The position numbers and the translations under genes were made by a program. The notes under the pieces were generated by a model that was not told the DNA's origin, searched no databases, and saw only the letters and a list, made by a program, of their open reading frames with translations. A stretch of 64,000 nucleotides of DNA, from positions 496,001-560,000 of the forward strand of contig JAKAHC010000001.1 of assembly GCA_021815305.1 (NCBI GenBank), read 5' to 3'. The first letter of the stretch is position 1, and each line of letters begins with the position of its first letter. The DNA comes from Deltaproteobacteria bacterium (GTDB taxonomy: Bacteria > Desulfobacterota > Deferrimicrobia > Deferrimicrobiales > Deferrimicrobiaceae). This document shows positions 8,951 through 20,063 of the stretch, one piece after another.

Positions 8951-9924
8951 TGCCCGCCGGCCTCCCGCCGCCGCGCCGCGGAGTCCGGGCAGGCGTTCCC
9001 CCGCGCGGAGAGCCGCGCCCCCCGCGCGAACTCCACGTCCCTTTCGATCTGGCGCACCAGTTCCTCGGCGCTCTTGAACTTCCGTTCGTCCCGGATCCGG
9101 TCGCGGAAATGGACCGTCATCTCCTGTCCGTAGAGGTCCCCCTCGAAATCGAGGAGGTACACCTCCACCCCGAGGGAATTCTCCCCGAAGGTGGGGTTGA
9201 ACCCCACGTTGGCGACGCCGCGCCGCAGGATGCCGCCCGCCTCGGCCTCGACGACGTAGACCCCCGGGAGGGGCAGCAACTCCTGGTCGTACCGGACGTT
9301 CGCCGTGGGGAACCCGAGCCTGCGCCCCCGCGCCGCCCCGGCGATCACCGGCCCGGACACCTTGTACGGGCGGCAAAGCAGCTCTTCGGCCTCGCGGACG
9401 CGGCCCGCGAGAAGCAGTTCCCGGATCCGGCTCGAGCTCACGATGCTCCCTCCCCGGAGCAGGGGCGGGACCACGTCCACGGAGAAGTCCAGTTCCCGCC
9501 CGATACGGGCCAGCAGGGCGGGCGACCCGGTGCGGTTCTTCCCGAAGGTGAAATCGTACCCCACCGTCACGAACCGCGCGCGAAGCCGCTCGTGGATGAC
9601 CGTCCTGGCGAATTCCTCGGGCCACATTCCCCCGATCTCCCCGTTGAACGTCTCGACCACCATCGCGTCGATCCCCAGCTCCGCGAGCCGCCCGGCCTTC
9701 TCCTCCGTCGTGGTGATCTCGTAGAAGCGGGCCCGGGGAAAGAAGTACCGGATGGGGTGCGGCGCGAACGTCAGCGCGACGGCCATCAGCCCGTGGTCGC
9801 GGGCCTTCCCCACGGTCCGGCGAAGGAGTTCCCGGTGTCCGAGGTGCACCCCGTCGAAATTCCCGATCGTCAGGGAAGTGCCCGCGGAGGACGAAAATCC
9901 ACGGGAACCCGATATGACCTTCAT
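8947..9924 (-). CDS. ribF: Bifunctional riboflavin kinase / FAD synthetase
   Basis: RibF phosphorylates riboflavin to FMN and adenylates FMN to FAD. The 325-residue protein has the N-terminal nucleotidyltransferase domain with LTIGNFDGVHLGHREL (about residues 17-32) and the FAD-synthetase motif GYDFTFGKNRTGS. The C-terminal flavokinase domain contains GAARGRRLGFPTANVR. It starts at ATG 9924 and is the first gene of the leftward block, divergent from lptF across 109 bases. FAD from this enzyme is also the cofactor of ThyX encoded further along the same strand, though no direct link is implied. Confidence 0.95.
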   Translation of the reverse strand: MKVISGSRGFSSSAGTSLTIGNFDGVHLGHRELLRRTVGKARDHGLMAVALTFAPHPIRYFFPRARFYEITTTEEKAGRLAELGIDAMVVETFNGEIGGMWPEEFARTVIHERLRARFVTVGYDFTFGKNRTGSPALLARIGRELDFSVDVVPPLLRGGSIVSSSRIRELLLAGRVREAEELLCRPYKVSGPVIAGAARGRRLGFPTANVRYDQELLPLPGVYVVEAEAGGILRRGVANVGFNPTFGENSLGVEVYLLDFEGDLYGQEMTVHFRDRIRDERKFKSAEELVRQIERDVEFARGARLSARGNACPDSAARRREAGGQ

Positions 9925-10033
9925 CCGGTCCGGCCGTCCCCTCTTTCCTGCGCCGGAAGGCGGCGCGGGCGCCGCGCGGGCATATCCGTCCTCTGCTCCT
10001 CCGATGCGGGATGATAAAGTATGATACTACACG

Positions 10034-11167
10034 ATGAAAATCACACGGAAATATCTCCTCGCCGAGATGACCGGTCCCTACCTGATCGGGCTGGCGAGCT
10101 TCACCCTGGTCGTCCTGCTCAACCGCTTCTCCCGGTTATCGGACCTGGTGATCGCCCGCGGGGTGCCGATCCGGCTGGTGGGCAGGCTTCTCCTCTCCCT
10201 TTTCCCGCCCTTCTTCGAGATCACCCTGCCCGCCTCCCTGCTTCTGGCGGTCCTTCTCGCTTTGGGGCGCCTCTCCGCCGATTCGGAGACGACCGCCCTG
10301 GCGGCATCGGGGGTGGGGATGCGGGGCATCGCGTACCCGGTCCTCATCGCCGGCGGGATCACCTTCGCCGGGGGGATGCTCGTGGCATGGCGGGGAATTC
10401 CCTGGGGGTATTGGGAGACGCAGCGCGCCCTCGCCGCGATCGTCTCCGAACGCGCCGGGGCCGGAGCCACGGAGCACGTCTTCCACGAAATCACCCCCGA
10501 CGTTCTGGTCTATCCGGATCACGTCTCTGCGGACGGGCAGCGGATGTCCGGGGTCTTCCTCTCCTTCCGCGCCGCCGGCGACGAGCCGCTCCTGGTCTTC
10601 GCCCGCCAGGGCCGCTTTTCGTCGTCGGGGGGGGACGGGGCGGTGGGCGTAACGCTCGACAAGGGCGCGATCCACAGCGAGCCTGCGGGGAAGCAGGTGT
10701 ACAGGATCGCATCCTTCGGGCGGATGACGTTCCGGATCCCGCTGGAAATCCCGACCACCCCCGGAGGGGACGACCCGAAGGGGATGACCCTCCCGCAGCT
10801 GTCCCGGAAAGCGGCGGAGATGGAGGGAACGGGGAGGGGAGGCACCTACCGCTACCATTTCCACCGGCGGCTTTCCCTGGCGGTGTCCAGCATATCCTTC
10901 GGGCTCCTGGCCATCCCCCTCGGGATGGCGCAGCGGGCCAGGGGGAAGTCTTCCGCCTTCGGGATCACGATCGCCATCATCCTCGTCTACTACCTGTTCC
11001 TCGCGGTCGGCGGCGCGATGGAGAACCGGGCCCCCCGGACGATGGTGGCGCTCCTCTGGGCCCCCAACGTCCTAGGGCTGGTCCTCGCGGGTTGGATCTT
11101 CCGGCGGTCGGAGCGCCGCCTCACCCCCTTCCCCGACCTCCCGCGGATCTTCCGGGTGCGGAAGTGA
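10034..11167 (+). CDS. lptF: LPS export ABC transporter permease LptF
   Basis: LptF forms with LptG the inner-membrane permease that, driven by the LptB ATPase, extracts lipopolysaccharide and passes it to LptC and LptA. The 377-residue protein has N-terminal membrane segments (about residues 12-120), a periplasmic beta-jellyroll middle, and C-terminal membrane segments. It begins MKITRKYLLAEMTGPYL. There is no purine-rich ribosome site before ATG 10034; instead TATGAT stands at 10020-10025, a spacing that would start the transcript near the ATG. The partner genes lptB, lptA and lptC lie on the other strand near 24 kb. Confidence 0.95.
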   Translation: MKITRKYLLAEMTGPYLIGLASFTLVVLLNRFSRLSDLVIARGVPIRLVGRLLLSLFPPFFEITLPASLLLAVLLALGRLSADSETTALAASGVGMRGIAYPVLIAGGITFAGGMLVAWRGIPWGYWETQRALAAIVSERAGAGATEHVFHEITPDVLVYPDHVSADGQRMSGVFLSFRAAGDEPLLVFARQGRFSSSGGDGAVGVTLDKGAIHSEPAGKQVYRIASFGRMTFRIPLEIPTTPGGDDPKGMTLPQLSRKAAEMEGTGRGGTYRYHFHRRLSLAVSSISFGLLAIPLGMAQRARGKSSAFGITIAIILVYYLFLAVGGAMENRAPRTMVALLWAPNVLGLVLAGWIFRRSERRLTPFPDLPRIFRVRK

Positions 11168-12240
11168 ACCTCCTCCCCCGTTACCTGTTGCGCGAGTTCC
11201 TCCGCGCCGCGGCGGCGTGCATCCTCGGCTTCCTGGTCCTGTTCCTCCTGATCGACTTCGTCGACCAGGCGGAGAAGCTGCTCCGGTACAAGGCGGGCCT
11301 CGGGGAGATCGGATGGTACTACCTCTCCCGCATGCCGGGCATGTTCGTGATGATCGCCCCCGTGGGCACGCTGCTTGCCGTTCTGATCGCGATTTCCCTG
11401 CGGGTCCGCAGCAACGAACTGACCGCCATGTTCTCCGGCGGGGTGAGCCTCGCGCGCGTGTGCCTCCCCGTCCTGCTCGGCTGCGCGATCGTGTCCGGGA
11501 TGTCCCTGTTCAGTTCCGAAGTGCTGGCGCCGGCCGCAAACCGCAACTCCCGCGAAATCGAGCGGCTCCGCGTCCGCCCCGGGAGGGTGGCCGCCCAGTT
11601 CGCCGAAAACCGGTACTGGATGCGCGGAGGAGGAGGGATCCTGTCGGCCCGGCTCGTCGACGCGGCATCCAGGTCGCTCAAGGGGTTCCGTTACTTCGAG
11701 ATGGATCCGGAGTTCCGGCCGGTGCGCCGGATCGAGGCCCGGACGGCCAGGTACCTGCCCGACGGAACGTGGGATCTCCATGACGGGCGGGAACGCAAGC
11801 TCACGGGCATTCCGACGGCGGAGGCGTTCTCCCGCAGGACGTACCGTTTCCCGGAGACGATCGACGGGTTTCTGGAAGGGGAAGCCCCCCCCGAAGAGAT
11901 GACCTACGGACAGCTTTCCCGATACGTGGCCGAGCTTCGGCGCAAGGGATACGAGGCGCAGGGGTACGAGACCGACCTGCACGCCAAGATCGTCTACCCC
12001 CTGCTGAACGTCATCATCGCCATGCTGGCGATCCCCTTCGCCCTCCGCGCTCCCCGCTCGGGGGGAGTGTGGCGGAGCATCGGGATGGGGCTCCTCGTGG
12101 GGTTCGCCTGCTGGGCCGTCCTGTCGGGATCCCTGTCGCTGGGGCGCAAGGGGATCCTCCCCCCCCTCCTCGCGGCATGGCTCCCGGGTGCGCTCTTCGT
12201 CGGCGCGGGGGGGATCCTGTTCCGGAAGGTCGGACGGTAA
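11164..12240 (+). CDS. lptG: LPS export ABC transporter permease LptG
   Basis: The second permease subunit of the LptB2FG complex. It is 358 residues and starts at GTG 11164-11166, sharing GTGA with the lptF stop, as expected for two subunits made in equal amounts. The protein begins NLLPRYLLREFLRAAAACI after the start. It has two N-terminal and four C-terminal hydrophobic stretches around a periplasmic domain, and ends with AWLPGALFVGAGGILF. A longer in-frame reading upstream lies antiparallel to nothing but overlaps lptF in another frame and is not real. It converges with ahcY, leaving 21 bases between the stops. Confidence 0.95.
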   Translation: MNLLPRYLLREFLRAAAACILGFLVLFLLIDFVDQAEKLLRYKAGLGEIGWYYLSRMPGMFVMIAPVGTLLAVLIAISLRVRSNELTAMFSGGVSLARVCLPVLLGCAIVSGMSLFSSEVLAPAANRNSREIERLRVRPGRVAAQFAENRYWMRGGGGILSARLVDAASRSLKGFRYFEMDPEFRPVRRIEARTARYLPDGTWDLHDGRERKLTGIPTAEAFSRRTYRFPETIDGFLEGEAPPEEMTYGQLSRYVAELRRKGYEAQGYETDLHAKIVYPLLNVIIAMLAIPFALRAPRSGGVWRSIGMGLLVGFACWAVLSGSLSLGRKGILPPLLAAWLPGALFVGAGGILFRKVGR

Positions 12241-12261
12241 CGCCCCCGCCGCGGGAAGGCC

Positions 12262-14716
<2,455 letters not shown>

Positions 14717-14769
14717 ACCGCCCTCGCTCCTGTCGCATTGGAATGGGAACAAACCGTGGAGAGTATATG

Positions 14770-16530
14770 CTATAACCGCTCGTCCGGGAACAGGTCCTCG
14801 GCCTTCTTCCGCAGAATCCTGCCGATGTCCCCCGCGGTCGCGTGCGTCAGCAGCGTCCCGGCGAACTCCTTCGCCTCGTACGCCATCGACTTGCGCAGGA
14901 TCCGCTTGATCCGGGGGATCGCCGTGGCGTTCATGCTCAGCTCGTCCAGCCCCAGCCCCAGCAAAAGGTATGCGTAGAGCGGCTCCCCCGCCATCTCGCC
15001 GCACATCGAAACGGGGATCCCCGCGTCGTGCCCCGACTCCACGGTCCTTCGGATCAGGCGGAGAATCGCCGGGTGGAGAGGCTCGTAGAGGTAGGAGACA
15101 TGCTCGTTGATCCTGTCGATCGCCAGCGCGTACTGGATGAGGTCGTTGGTCCCGATGCTGAAGAAGTCGGTCTCGCGGGCGAGCAGGTCGGACACGACCG
15201 CCGCGGAGGGAATCTCCACCATGATGCCGATGGGCATCTCCTTGTCGAAGGGGACGCGCTTGCGCCGAAGTTCCGTGCGGGCCTCCTCGACCATCGTCAT
15301 CGCCGCGCGAAGCTCCGCCACGCCGGAGATCATGGGAAACATCATTCGGATCTTCCCGAAGGTGGAGGCCCTCATGATCGCGCGCATCTGCGTCTTGAAG
15401 ATGTCCTTCTCCCTCAGGCAGAACCGGATCGCGCGCAGCCCCATCGCCGGATTCATCTCGTCGGCCAGCTCCAGCTGGGACGCGAACTTGTCCCCACCGA
15501 GGTCGAACGTCCGGAACGTGACGGGGTTCTGCACGAACTTCTCCGCGACCCGCCGGTACGTTTCGAAGTGCTCGTCCTCGGAGGGCAGGTCTTTCCGGTT
15601 GAGAAAGAGGAACTCCGTGCGGTACAGCCCCACTCCGGAGGCGCCGCTGCGCATGGCGACGTCCGCCTCCTCGGGGAACTCGATGTTGGCGAGGAGCGAG
15701 AGGGTCTTGCCGTCCCGCGTGACCGTCGGCAGGCGCGCAAATCTCGCCAGGTCGCGCGTGCGCTGCCCGTACGCCTTCTGTTTCTCCGAGTACTCCCGGA
15801 TCGTTTCGTCCGTCGGATCGAGGACGACCACCCCTTCTTCGCCGTCGACGATGACCGTACCGGCGGCTCCGTATTCGTCGGTGACCCGCTCCAGCCCCAC
15901 CACGGCCGGGATCGCGAGCGAACGGGCGGTGATCGCCGTGTGGGACGTCCGGCTGCCCACGTCGGTGGCGAACCCAAGGACCGGGCTTTTCAGGAACTGC
16001 GCGGTGTCCGCCGGGGAGAGGTCGTGCGTGACGACGATCACCGGCTCCTTGATCCCCGCGACGGAATCCATGGGGCGCCCGGCGAGGTTCTCCAGCACCC
16101 GGTGCCCGATCTGCCGCAGGTCGTGCCCCCGCTCGCGGAGGTAGGGGTCCTCGATCCGGTGGAACGTCTCCAGGAGGTTCTGCAGGACGTTGTTGAACGC
16201 CCAGTCCGCCGCGAACTGGTTCTCCCGGATCGTCCGGGTCGTCTGGTCGATCAGCATCGAGTCCTCGAGCAGGGCCAGGTGGACGGAGAGAATCTGGTGA
16301 TGCTCCGAGGACGAGCCCACCACGCCGTCCCGGATGGCGCGGATCTGTTCCTTGGAGCGCGCGATCGCCCGCTGGAATGCGGCGACCTCCTCCTCCACCT
16401 TTTCCCGGCCGACCGTGGACTGGACCGATCTCGGGAGGGCGCGGTTCAGGAAGAGTCCCTTCCCGATCGCGATCCCCGCCGCAGCGGGAATCCCCTTGAG
16501 CACCTTCATCTTCGGCCGGGCCTCGGACAC
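14770..16530 (-). CDS. ptsI: PTS enzyme I (phosphoenolpyruvate-protein phosphotransferase)
   Basis: Enzyme I takes phosphate from phosphoenolpyruvate and passes it to HPr. The 586-residue protein carries the phosphohistidine site [13 protein letters not shown] (His197) and the PEP-binding barrel with MCGEMAGEP and [12 protein letters not shown]. There is no N-terminal GAF domain, so it is the sugar-type enzyme I rather than the nitrogen-type PtsP. The start GTG 16530 has GGAGGAG eight bases upstream and lies 5 bases after the HPr stop; ATG 16509 (MKVLKGIPA) is an alternative. It is the terminal PTS gene in the operon. Confidence 0.95.
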   Translation of the reverse strand: MSEARPKMKVLKGIPAAAGIAIGKGLFLNRALPRSVQSTVGREKVEEEVAAFQRAIARSKEQIRAIRDGVVGSSSEHHQILSVHLALLEDSMLIDQTTRTIRENQFAADWAFNNVLQNLLETFHRIEDPYLRERGHDLRQIGHRVLENLAGRPMDSVAGIKEPVIVVTHDLSPADTAQFLKSPVLGFATDVGSRTSHTAITARSLAIPAVVGLERVTDEYGAAGTVIVDGEEGVVVLDPTDETIREYSEKQKAYGQRTRDLARFARLPTVTRDGKTLSLLANIEFPEEADVAMRSGASGVGLYRTEFLFLNRKDLPSEDEHFETYRRVAEKFVQNPVTFRTFDLGGDKFASQLELADEMNPAMGLRAIRFCLREKDIFKTQMRAIMRASTFGKIRMMFPMISGVAELRAAMTMVEEARTELRRKRVPFDKEMPIGIMVEIPSAAVVSDLLARETDFFSIGTNDLIQYALAIDRINEHVSYLYEPLHPAILRLIRRTVESGHDAGIPVSMCGEMAGEPLYAYLLLGLGLDELSMNATAIPRIKRILRKSMAYEAKEFAGTLLTHATAGDIGRILRKKAEDLFPDERL

Positions 16531-16535
16531 TTCCG

Positions 16536-16805
16536 CTACTCCTCCCCGAACTTCCGCGCGATCAGGTCGCCGATCGCCGACAGGGCGGCCTCCGCGTCAT
16601 CCCCGTGCGCCCGGACGAGGACCTTCGCGTCCTTCGGCGCGGCAAGCATGAGCACCCCCATGATGCTCTTCCCGTTGACGTCCATGCCGTCCTTCTGCAG
16701 GCGGATCTCCGAGGAGAACTGGTTCGCCAGGCGCACCAACTGCGCGGCGGCGCGCGCGTGCAGCCCCAACCGGTTCAGGATGTCGAACTCGCGCTCGGCG
16801 TTCAC
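16536..16805 (-). CDS. ptsH: Phosphocarrier protein HPr
   Basis: An 89-residue HPr that relays phosphate from enzyme I to EIIA. His16, the phosphotransfer site, stands in [12 protein letters not shown]. Ser47, in [12 protein letters not shown], is the site used by HPr kinase/phosphorylase in Gram-positive bacteria. Both are intact, and hprK is encoded about 3 kb away in the same direction, so dual regulation is plausible. The start is GTG 16805-16803, sharing GTGA with the stop of the EIID gene. Enzyme I follows after 5 bases. Confidence 0.95.
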   Translation of the reverse strand: MNAEREFDILNRLGLHARAAAQLVRLANQFSSEIRLQKDGMDVNGKSIMGVLMLAAPKDAKVLVRAHGDDAEAALSAIGDLIARKFGEE

Positions 16806-17569
16806 TGCCACAGGATCAGCACCCCCACCAGGAGAAGGAACGAGAGGATCTCCGACGGCGAAACCGCCTTCCGGAAAAGAACCGTGAACAGCTGGACCAG
16901 CGCCACGCCGGCCAGGAACATCACCACGGCGAAGAGCGGGGTCCCGCCCATTCCGGCGAACCGTCCCGTGTACATGCCTGCGTAGGCGCCGCCGAGGATC
17001 GCCGCCCCCAGTTTCCGGTCCTCGGTCTTGATGTTCAGGGCGGCCTTCCGGAGCCAGGCGATCGCCCCCTCCTGCCCCTCCATCCCCGCCTCGAAGCCCC
17101 GAAAGCGCACCGATAGGTGGGTCGTGTTGTAGAGAACGAGCAGCGCGGCGATCCCCACGAGGGGATGGAAGAGCGCGAGGATCGCCCCCGCGACGGAGGC
17201 CATGGGGCGCAGGGCCCCCCAGAAGAAGGCGTCTCCGATCGCGCCCATCGATCCCATCAGTCCCACCTTGAAGGTGCCGATCGCCCGGGAGTCGGTCTCC
17301 CCAGCGGCCGCCTTCTCCTCCAGCCGGACCGCCGCGCCCAGGATCACCGCCCCCATCGCCGGTTGCGTGTTGAAGAACTCGAGGTGCCTCTTCACGGCCT
17401 TGAGCGCTTCCTCGGGCCGGTCCGCGTAAAACTCCCGCAGCGCGGGCAGGATGGAGTATGCGAACCCCACGTTCTGCATCCCCTCGTAGTTCCAGCACCC
17501 CTGCAGCAGGAACTGGCGGAGCCAGACCCGGCGGCGTCCATCCCTCGATAGCCCCGCCACCGCCGTCAC
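16802..17569 (-). CDS. PTS mannose-family EIID component
   Basis: EIID is one of the two membrane subunits of mannose/fructose/sorbose-type PTS permeases. The 255-residue protein carries the family pattern RQFLLQGCWNYEGMQNVGFA near the N-terminus and ALREFYAD. C-terminal membrane segments end with [11 protein letters not shown]. It also has the glycine-rich AILGGAYAGMYTG. The start is GTG 17569-17567, overlapping the EIIC stop as GTGA. Its stop overlaps HPr. The transported sugar cannot be deduced. In many delta-proteobacteria only cytosolic members of this family are found, so a complete permease is notable. Confidence 0.88.
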   Translation of the reverse strand: MTAVAGLSRDGRRRVWLRQFLLQGCWNYEGMQNVGFAYSILPALREFYADRPEEALKAVKRHLEFFNTQPAMGAVILGAAVRLEEKAAAGETDSRAIGTFKVGLMGSMGAIGDAFFWGALRPMASVAGAILALFHPLVGIAALLVLYNTTHLSVRFRGFEAGMEGQEGAIAWLRKAALNIKTEDRKLGAAILGGAYAGMYTGRFAGMGGTPLFAVVMFLAGVALVQLFTVLFRKAVSPSEILSFLLLVGVLILWQ

Positions 17570-18264
17570 CCCGCCCACCGGAGGAACAGGGTGATGCCGA
17601 ACACCATGGCCATCGTCAGAAAGAAGACGGCGGCGGTGCGCTCCGTGCGGCTGCAGGAGTAAACCGAGGCGGCCCCCAACAGCGGCAGCACCGGCTGCAG
17701 GACGGAAAATTCCATCCGGCTTCCCGGTCCGAAATTCGGGAGGAGATACTTCGCCACGCTCACCCCCGCCCCCGTGAACGCGAGGGAGAGGATCACTCCC
17801 GAAAGCGCGAAGAGGGTGAGGCCGGCCTGCAGGCCGTGCTCGACGGCCTGCAGGTCTCCCTTCTCCACCGATTCCAGGGTGATGTGCGCGATGCGCCCGT
17901 TGATCTTCCTCACGAACCGGTCCGCGACCCTCCCCGTCTCGGCGAAGAACACCGCCAGCAGCAGGACCGCGGTGAAGCTCCCGCCGTCCAGACCCGTAGA
18001 GGGGGCCGCGACCGCCGCCGCCGCGCCCGCGAAAGCGGCGGCGCCCGTGTCGTCCGGCGGGACCGACGCCCCCACGGGCAGGCGGGCGAGGTAGAACAGC
18101 TCCAGCACCGCCCCCACGGCCGCCCCCGCCGAGGAGTTCCCGAAGACCGCCCCCATGAGGGTCGCCACGACGAGGGGCCGGTGGAGCATCACCTGGCAGG
18201 CCGCCGTCCGGTCCAGATAGCACAGCCCGCCCAGGAAGCCCGCCAGGAGGAACCGCCAGGCCAC
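17566..18264 (-). CDS. PTS mannose-family EIIC component
   Basis: EIIC forms the sugar channel with EIID. The 232-residue hydrophobic protein has the family core MLHRPLVVATLMGAVFGN, then AAVGAVLELFYLARLPVGAS and a VPPDD motif at about residues 70-75. The start chosen is GTG 18264-18262 with AGGGGGA upstream; it begins two bases after the EIIB stop. It is slightly shorter than typical family members (about 250-270 residues), mainly at the C-terminus, where it ends ITLFLRWAG, so function should not be taken for granted. It overlaps the EIID gene by four bases. Confidence 0.85.
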   Translation of the reverse strand: MAWRFLLAGFLGGLCYLDRTAACQVMLHRPLVVATLMGAVFGNSSAGAAVGAVLELFYLARLPVGASVPPDDTGAAAFAGAAAAVAAPSTGLDGGSFTAVLLLAVFFAETGRVADRFVRKINGRIAHITLESVEKGDLQAVEHGLQAGLTLFALSGVILSLAFTGAGVSVAKYLLPNFGPGSRMEFSVLQPVLPLLGAASVYSCSRTERTAAVFFLTMAMVFGITLFLRWAG

Positions 18265-18266
18265 GC

Positions 18267-18743
18267 CTATCCCCCTTCCGCTTCGAAGGACGTCCCCGTC
18301 TCGAACGGCGTCCCTTTCACGCAGACCGACACCCCGTGGGTGCGAAGCCACCGGAGCGCCTCGAAATCCCCTGGGGCGAAAAAGACGGACGGCGAGATCT
18401 CCACCTTCCCCTCCGCGAAATGGAGGTTTCCGATGTTCACCCGGTCGAACCGGACGCCCCCTTTCCGGAGCGTCACGGCGTCCTCCGCGCTCGCCACGAG
18501 GAGTATCGTCCGCTCCCCATCCCGGTCCGCATCGGAGAGCACCGCGGCGGCGGCGTCGAGCCGGCAGAAGTGCATGCGGACCCCGGGGGGGACGGCCAGC
18601 TCCATCACCGACCTGAGAAACGGGTTCTCCGCCAGGGCGTCGTTCGCCACCACCAGGGAGTCGGCCTTGGTGTGGGGGAGCCACGTCTCCACGACCTGCC
18701 CGTGGACCAGGCGGCAGTCGATGCGGGTGAGCACCAGCGGCAT
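18267..18743 (-). CDS. PTS mannose-family EIIB component
   Basis: EIIB takes phosphate from EIIA onto a histidine and gives it to the incoming sugar. The 158-residue cytosolic protein starts at ATG 18743 with MPLVLTRIDCRLVHGQVVE. The family motif RIDxRLVHGQV places the phosphohistidine at residue 14. The C-terminal part has the family pattern VRFDRVNIGNLHF. It lies one base from the EIIA stop and two bases before EIIC, giving the order A-B-C-D-HPr-EI. Confidence 0.92.
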   Translation of the reverse strand: MPLVLTRIDCRLVHGQVVETWLPHTKADSLVVANDALAENPFLRSVMELAVPPGVRMHFCRLDAAAAVLSDADRDGERTILLVASAEDAVTLRKGGVRFDRVNIGNLHFAEGKVEISPSVFFAPGDFEALRWLRTHGVSVCVKGTPFETGTSFEAEGG

Positions 18744-18744
18744 G

Positions 18745-19158
18745 CTACTTGCGCTCCACCTTTTTCTTCAGCATGTCGCCCGGAATGGTGATGTTGCGCT
18801 GCCCGCACTCCTGGAGGTGACGGGCCAGTTCCGGGAGAGGCATCGTCCCCCGCGCCATGGGGAACTTGACCATCATCGGGAGGTTCACCCCGGTGACGAC
18901 CTCCACCTGGTGGGTTCCCAGGAAAGAAAGACCGATGTTCGAAGGCGTTCCCCCGAACATGTCGGTGAGGAGCAGCACCCCCTCCCCGGCTTCCACCGTG
19001 CGAACCGCCCCTTCCACGGCGGCATGGATCGCGTCCACGCCCTGGTCCGGTGAGATGTCCACGGCCACGATTCCCTCGATCTTCCCGACGATGATCTCGG
19101 CGGCGCGGATCAGCTCCGTCGCGAGCGAACCGTGGGATATGACGACGGCTCCGATCAT
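18745..19158 (-). CDS. PTS mannose-family EIIA component
   Basis: The 137-residue protein accepts phosphate from HPr at His9 (MIGAVVISHGSLATELIRAA) and contains LLLTDMFGGTPSN, the usual EIIA-Man pattern. It begins at ATG 19158-19156, sharing ATGA with the rapZ stop, so translation of the regulator and the transport protein is coupled. In relatives that lack EIIB, EIIC and EIID this protein is considered regulatory; here the full permease follows directly. Confidence 0.94.
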   Translation of the reverse strand: MIGAVVISHGSLATELIRAAEIIVGKIEGIVAVDISPDQGVDAIHAAVEGAVRTVEAGEGVLLLTDMFGGTPSNIGLSFLGTHQVEVVTGVNLPMMVKFPMARGTMPLPELARHLQECGQRNITIPGDMLKKKVERK

Positions 19159-20063
19159 CGTCCCCCCTTTGCGGGGAGGGAGGAGCGGGGCAAATCGCGA
19201 TGGACCACGACGGCCGCCCCCTCTTCCTTCCCGAGGATCTCTCCCAGCGCCTCCGCGACGGCGACGGACCGGTGCATGCCCCCGGTGCACCCGACCCCGA
19301 TCGTGAAGTACGCCTTGCCCTCTTTTCTATAGAGGGGGAGGAGGAAATGCAACAATTCCGAGAGGCGGCGCAGAAAGCTCCGTGTCGCCCGCGCCCGAAG
19401 GACGTACTCGCTCACCCGCCGGTCGAGGCCCGTGTGCCGCTTGAGCGCGGGAACGAAGTTCGGATTGGGGAGGAACCGCACGTCCACGACCATGTCGGCC
19501 TCCATGGGCAGGCCGTACCGGTACCCGAAAGAGATGACGCTCACCTGCAGCTCCCCCGCCCCCGCCCGGTGGAAACGGCGCACGATGGCTTCCCGCAACT
19601 CGTGGACGGTGAACCGGGAGGTGTCGATCACCACGTCGGACATGTCCCGCAGGGAGGACAGGATCACGCGCTCCTTTCGGATCGCCTCCTTCGCCCCGCC
19701 GCGGCCGCCGAGGGGGTGCTTCCGGCGCGTCTCGCTGAAGCGCCGAAGGAGCGCATCGTCGGCTGCGTCGAAGAACAGGACGTGCACGGCGCTTCTTCCT
19801 TCGCGCAGCTCGTCCAGGACCCGGGCCAGGTCGGGGAGGAACTCCTTCCCGCGGATGTCGACGCCCAGGGCCACGCGCACCTCCTCTCCCCGGGCCTCGG
19901 ACACCACATCGACGATCTTGGGGAGAAGCACCGGGGGGAGGTTGTCCACGCAGTAATACCCGAGGTCCTCGAAGACCTTGATGGCGGTGCTTTTCCCGGC
20001 GCCGGACAGCCCGGTGACGACCACGATGTCCGCGCGGCTCCCGCGCACGACGGGGGAGGTCAC
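19155..20063 (-). CDS. rapZ: RapZ/YvcJ family RNase adapter and nucleotide-binding protein
   Basis: RapZ-type proteins are P-loop proteins; in enterobacteria RapZ guides RNase E to a small RNA controlling glucosamine-6-phosphate synthesis, while in Gram-positives YvcJ has other roles. The 302-residue protein has Walker A GLSGAGKS at residues 18-25, the middle motif VSVISFGYRYGLP, and the C-terminal IGVGCTGGMHRSV. The start is GTG 20063-20061, sharing GTGA with the hprK stop. Its position between hprK and the PTS genes is the common arrangement in many phyla. Its RNA target here, if any, is unknown. Confidence 0.95.
   Translation of the reverse strand: MTSPVVRGSRADIVVVTGLSGAGKSTAIKVFEDLGYYCVDNLPPVLLPKIVDVVSEARGEEVRVALGVDIRGKEFLPDLARVLDELREGRSAVHVLFFDAADDALLRRFSETRRKHPLGGRGGAKEAIRKERVILSSLRDMSDVVIDTSRFTVHELREAIVRRFHRAGAGELQVSVISFGYRYGLPMEADMVVDVRFLPNPNFVPALKRHTGLDRRVSEYVLRARATRSFLRRLSELLHFLLPLYRKEGKAYFTIGVGCTGGMHRSVAVAEALGEILGKEEGAAVVVHRDLPRSSLPAKGGR

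Noticed and set aside
10021-11163. N-terminal extension of lptG
   Set aside because: It runs over lptF in another frame and gives a low-complexity product; the family start is at GTG 11164.
14717-14769. SAM or SAH riboswitch before metK-ahcY
   Set aside because: Only 53 bases separate metK from the upstream stop, too few for these aptamers plus an expression platform, and no signature was seen.
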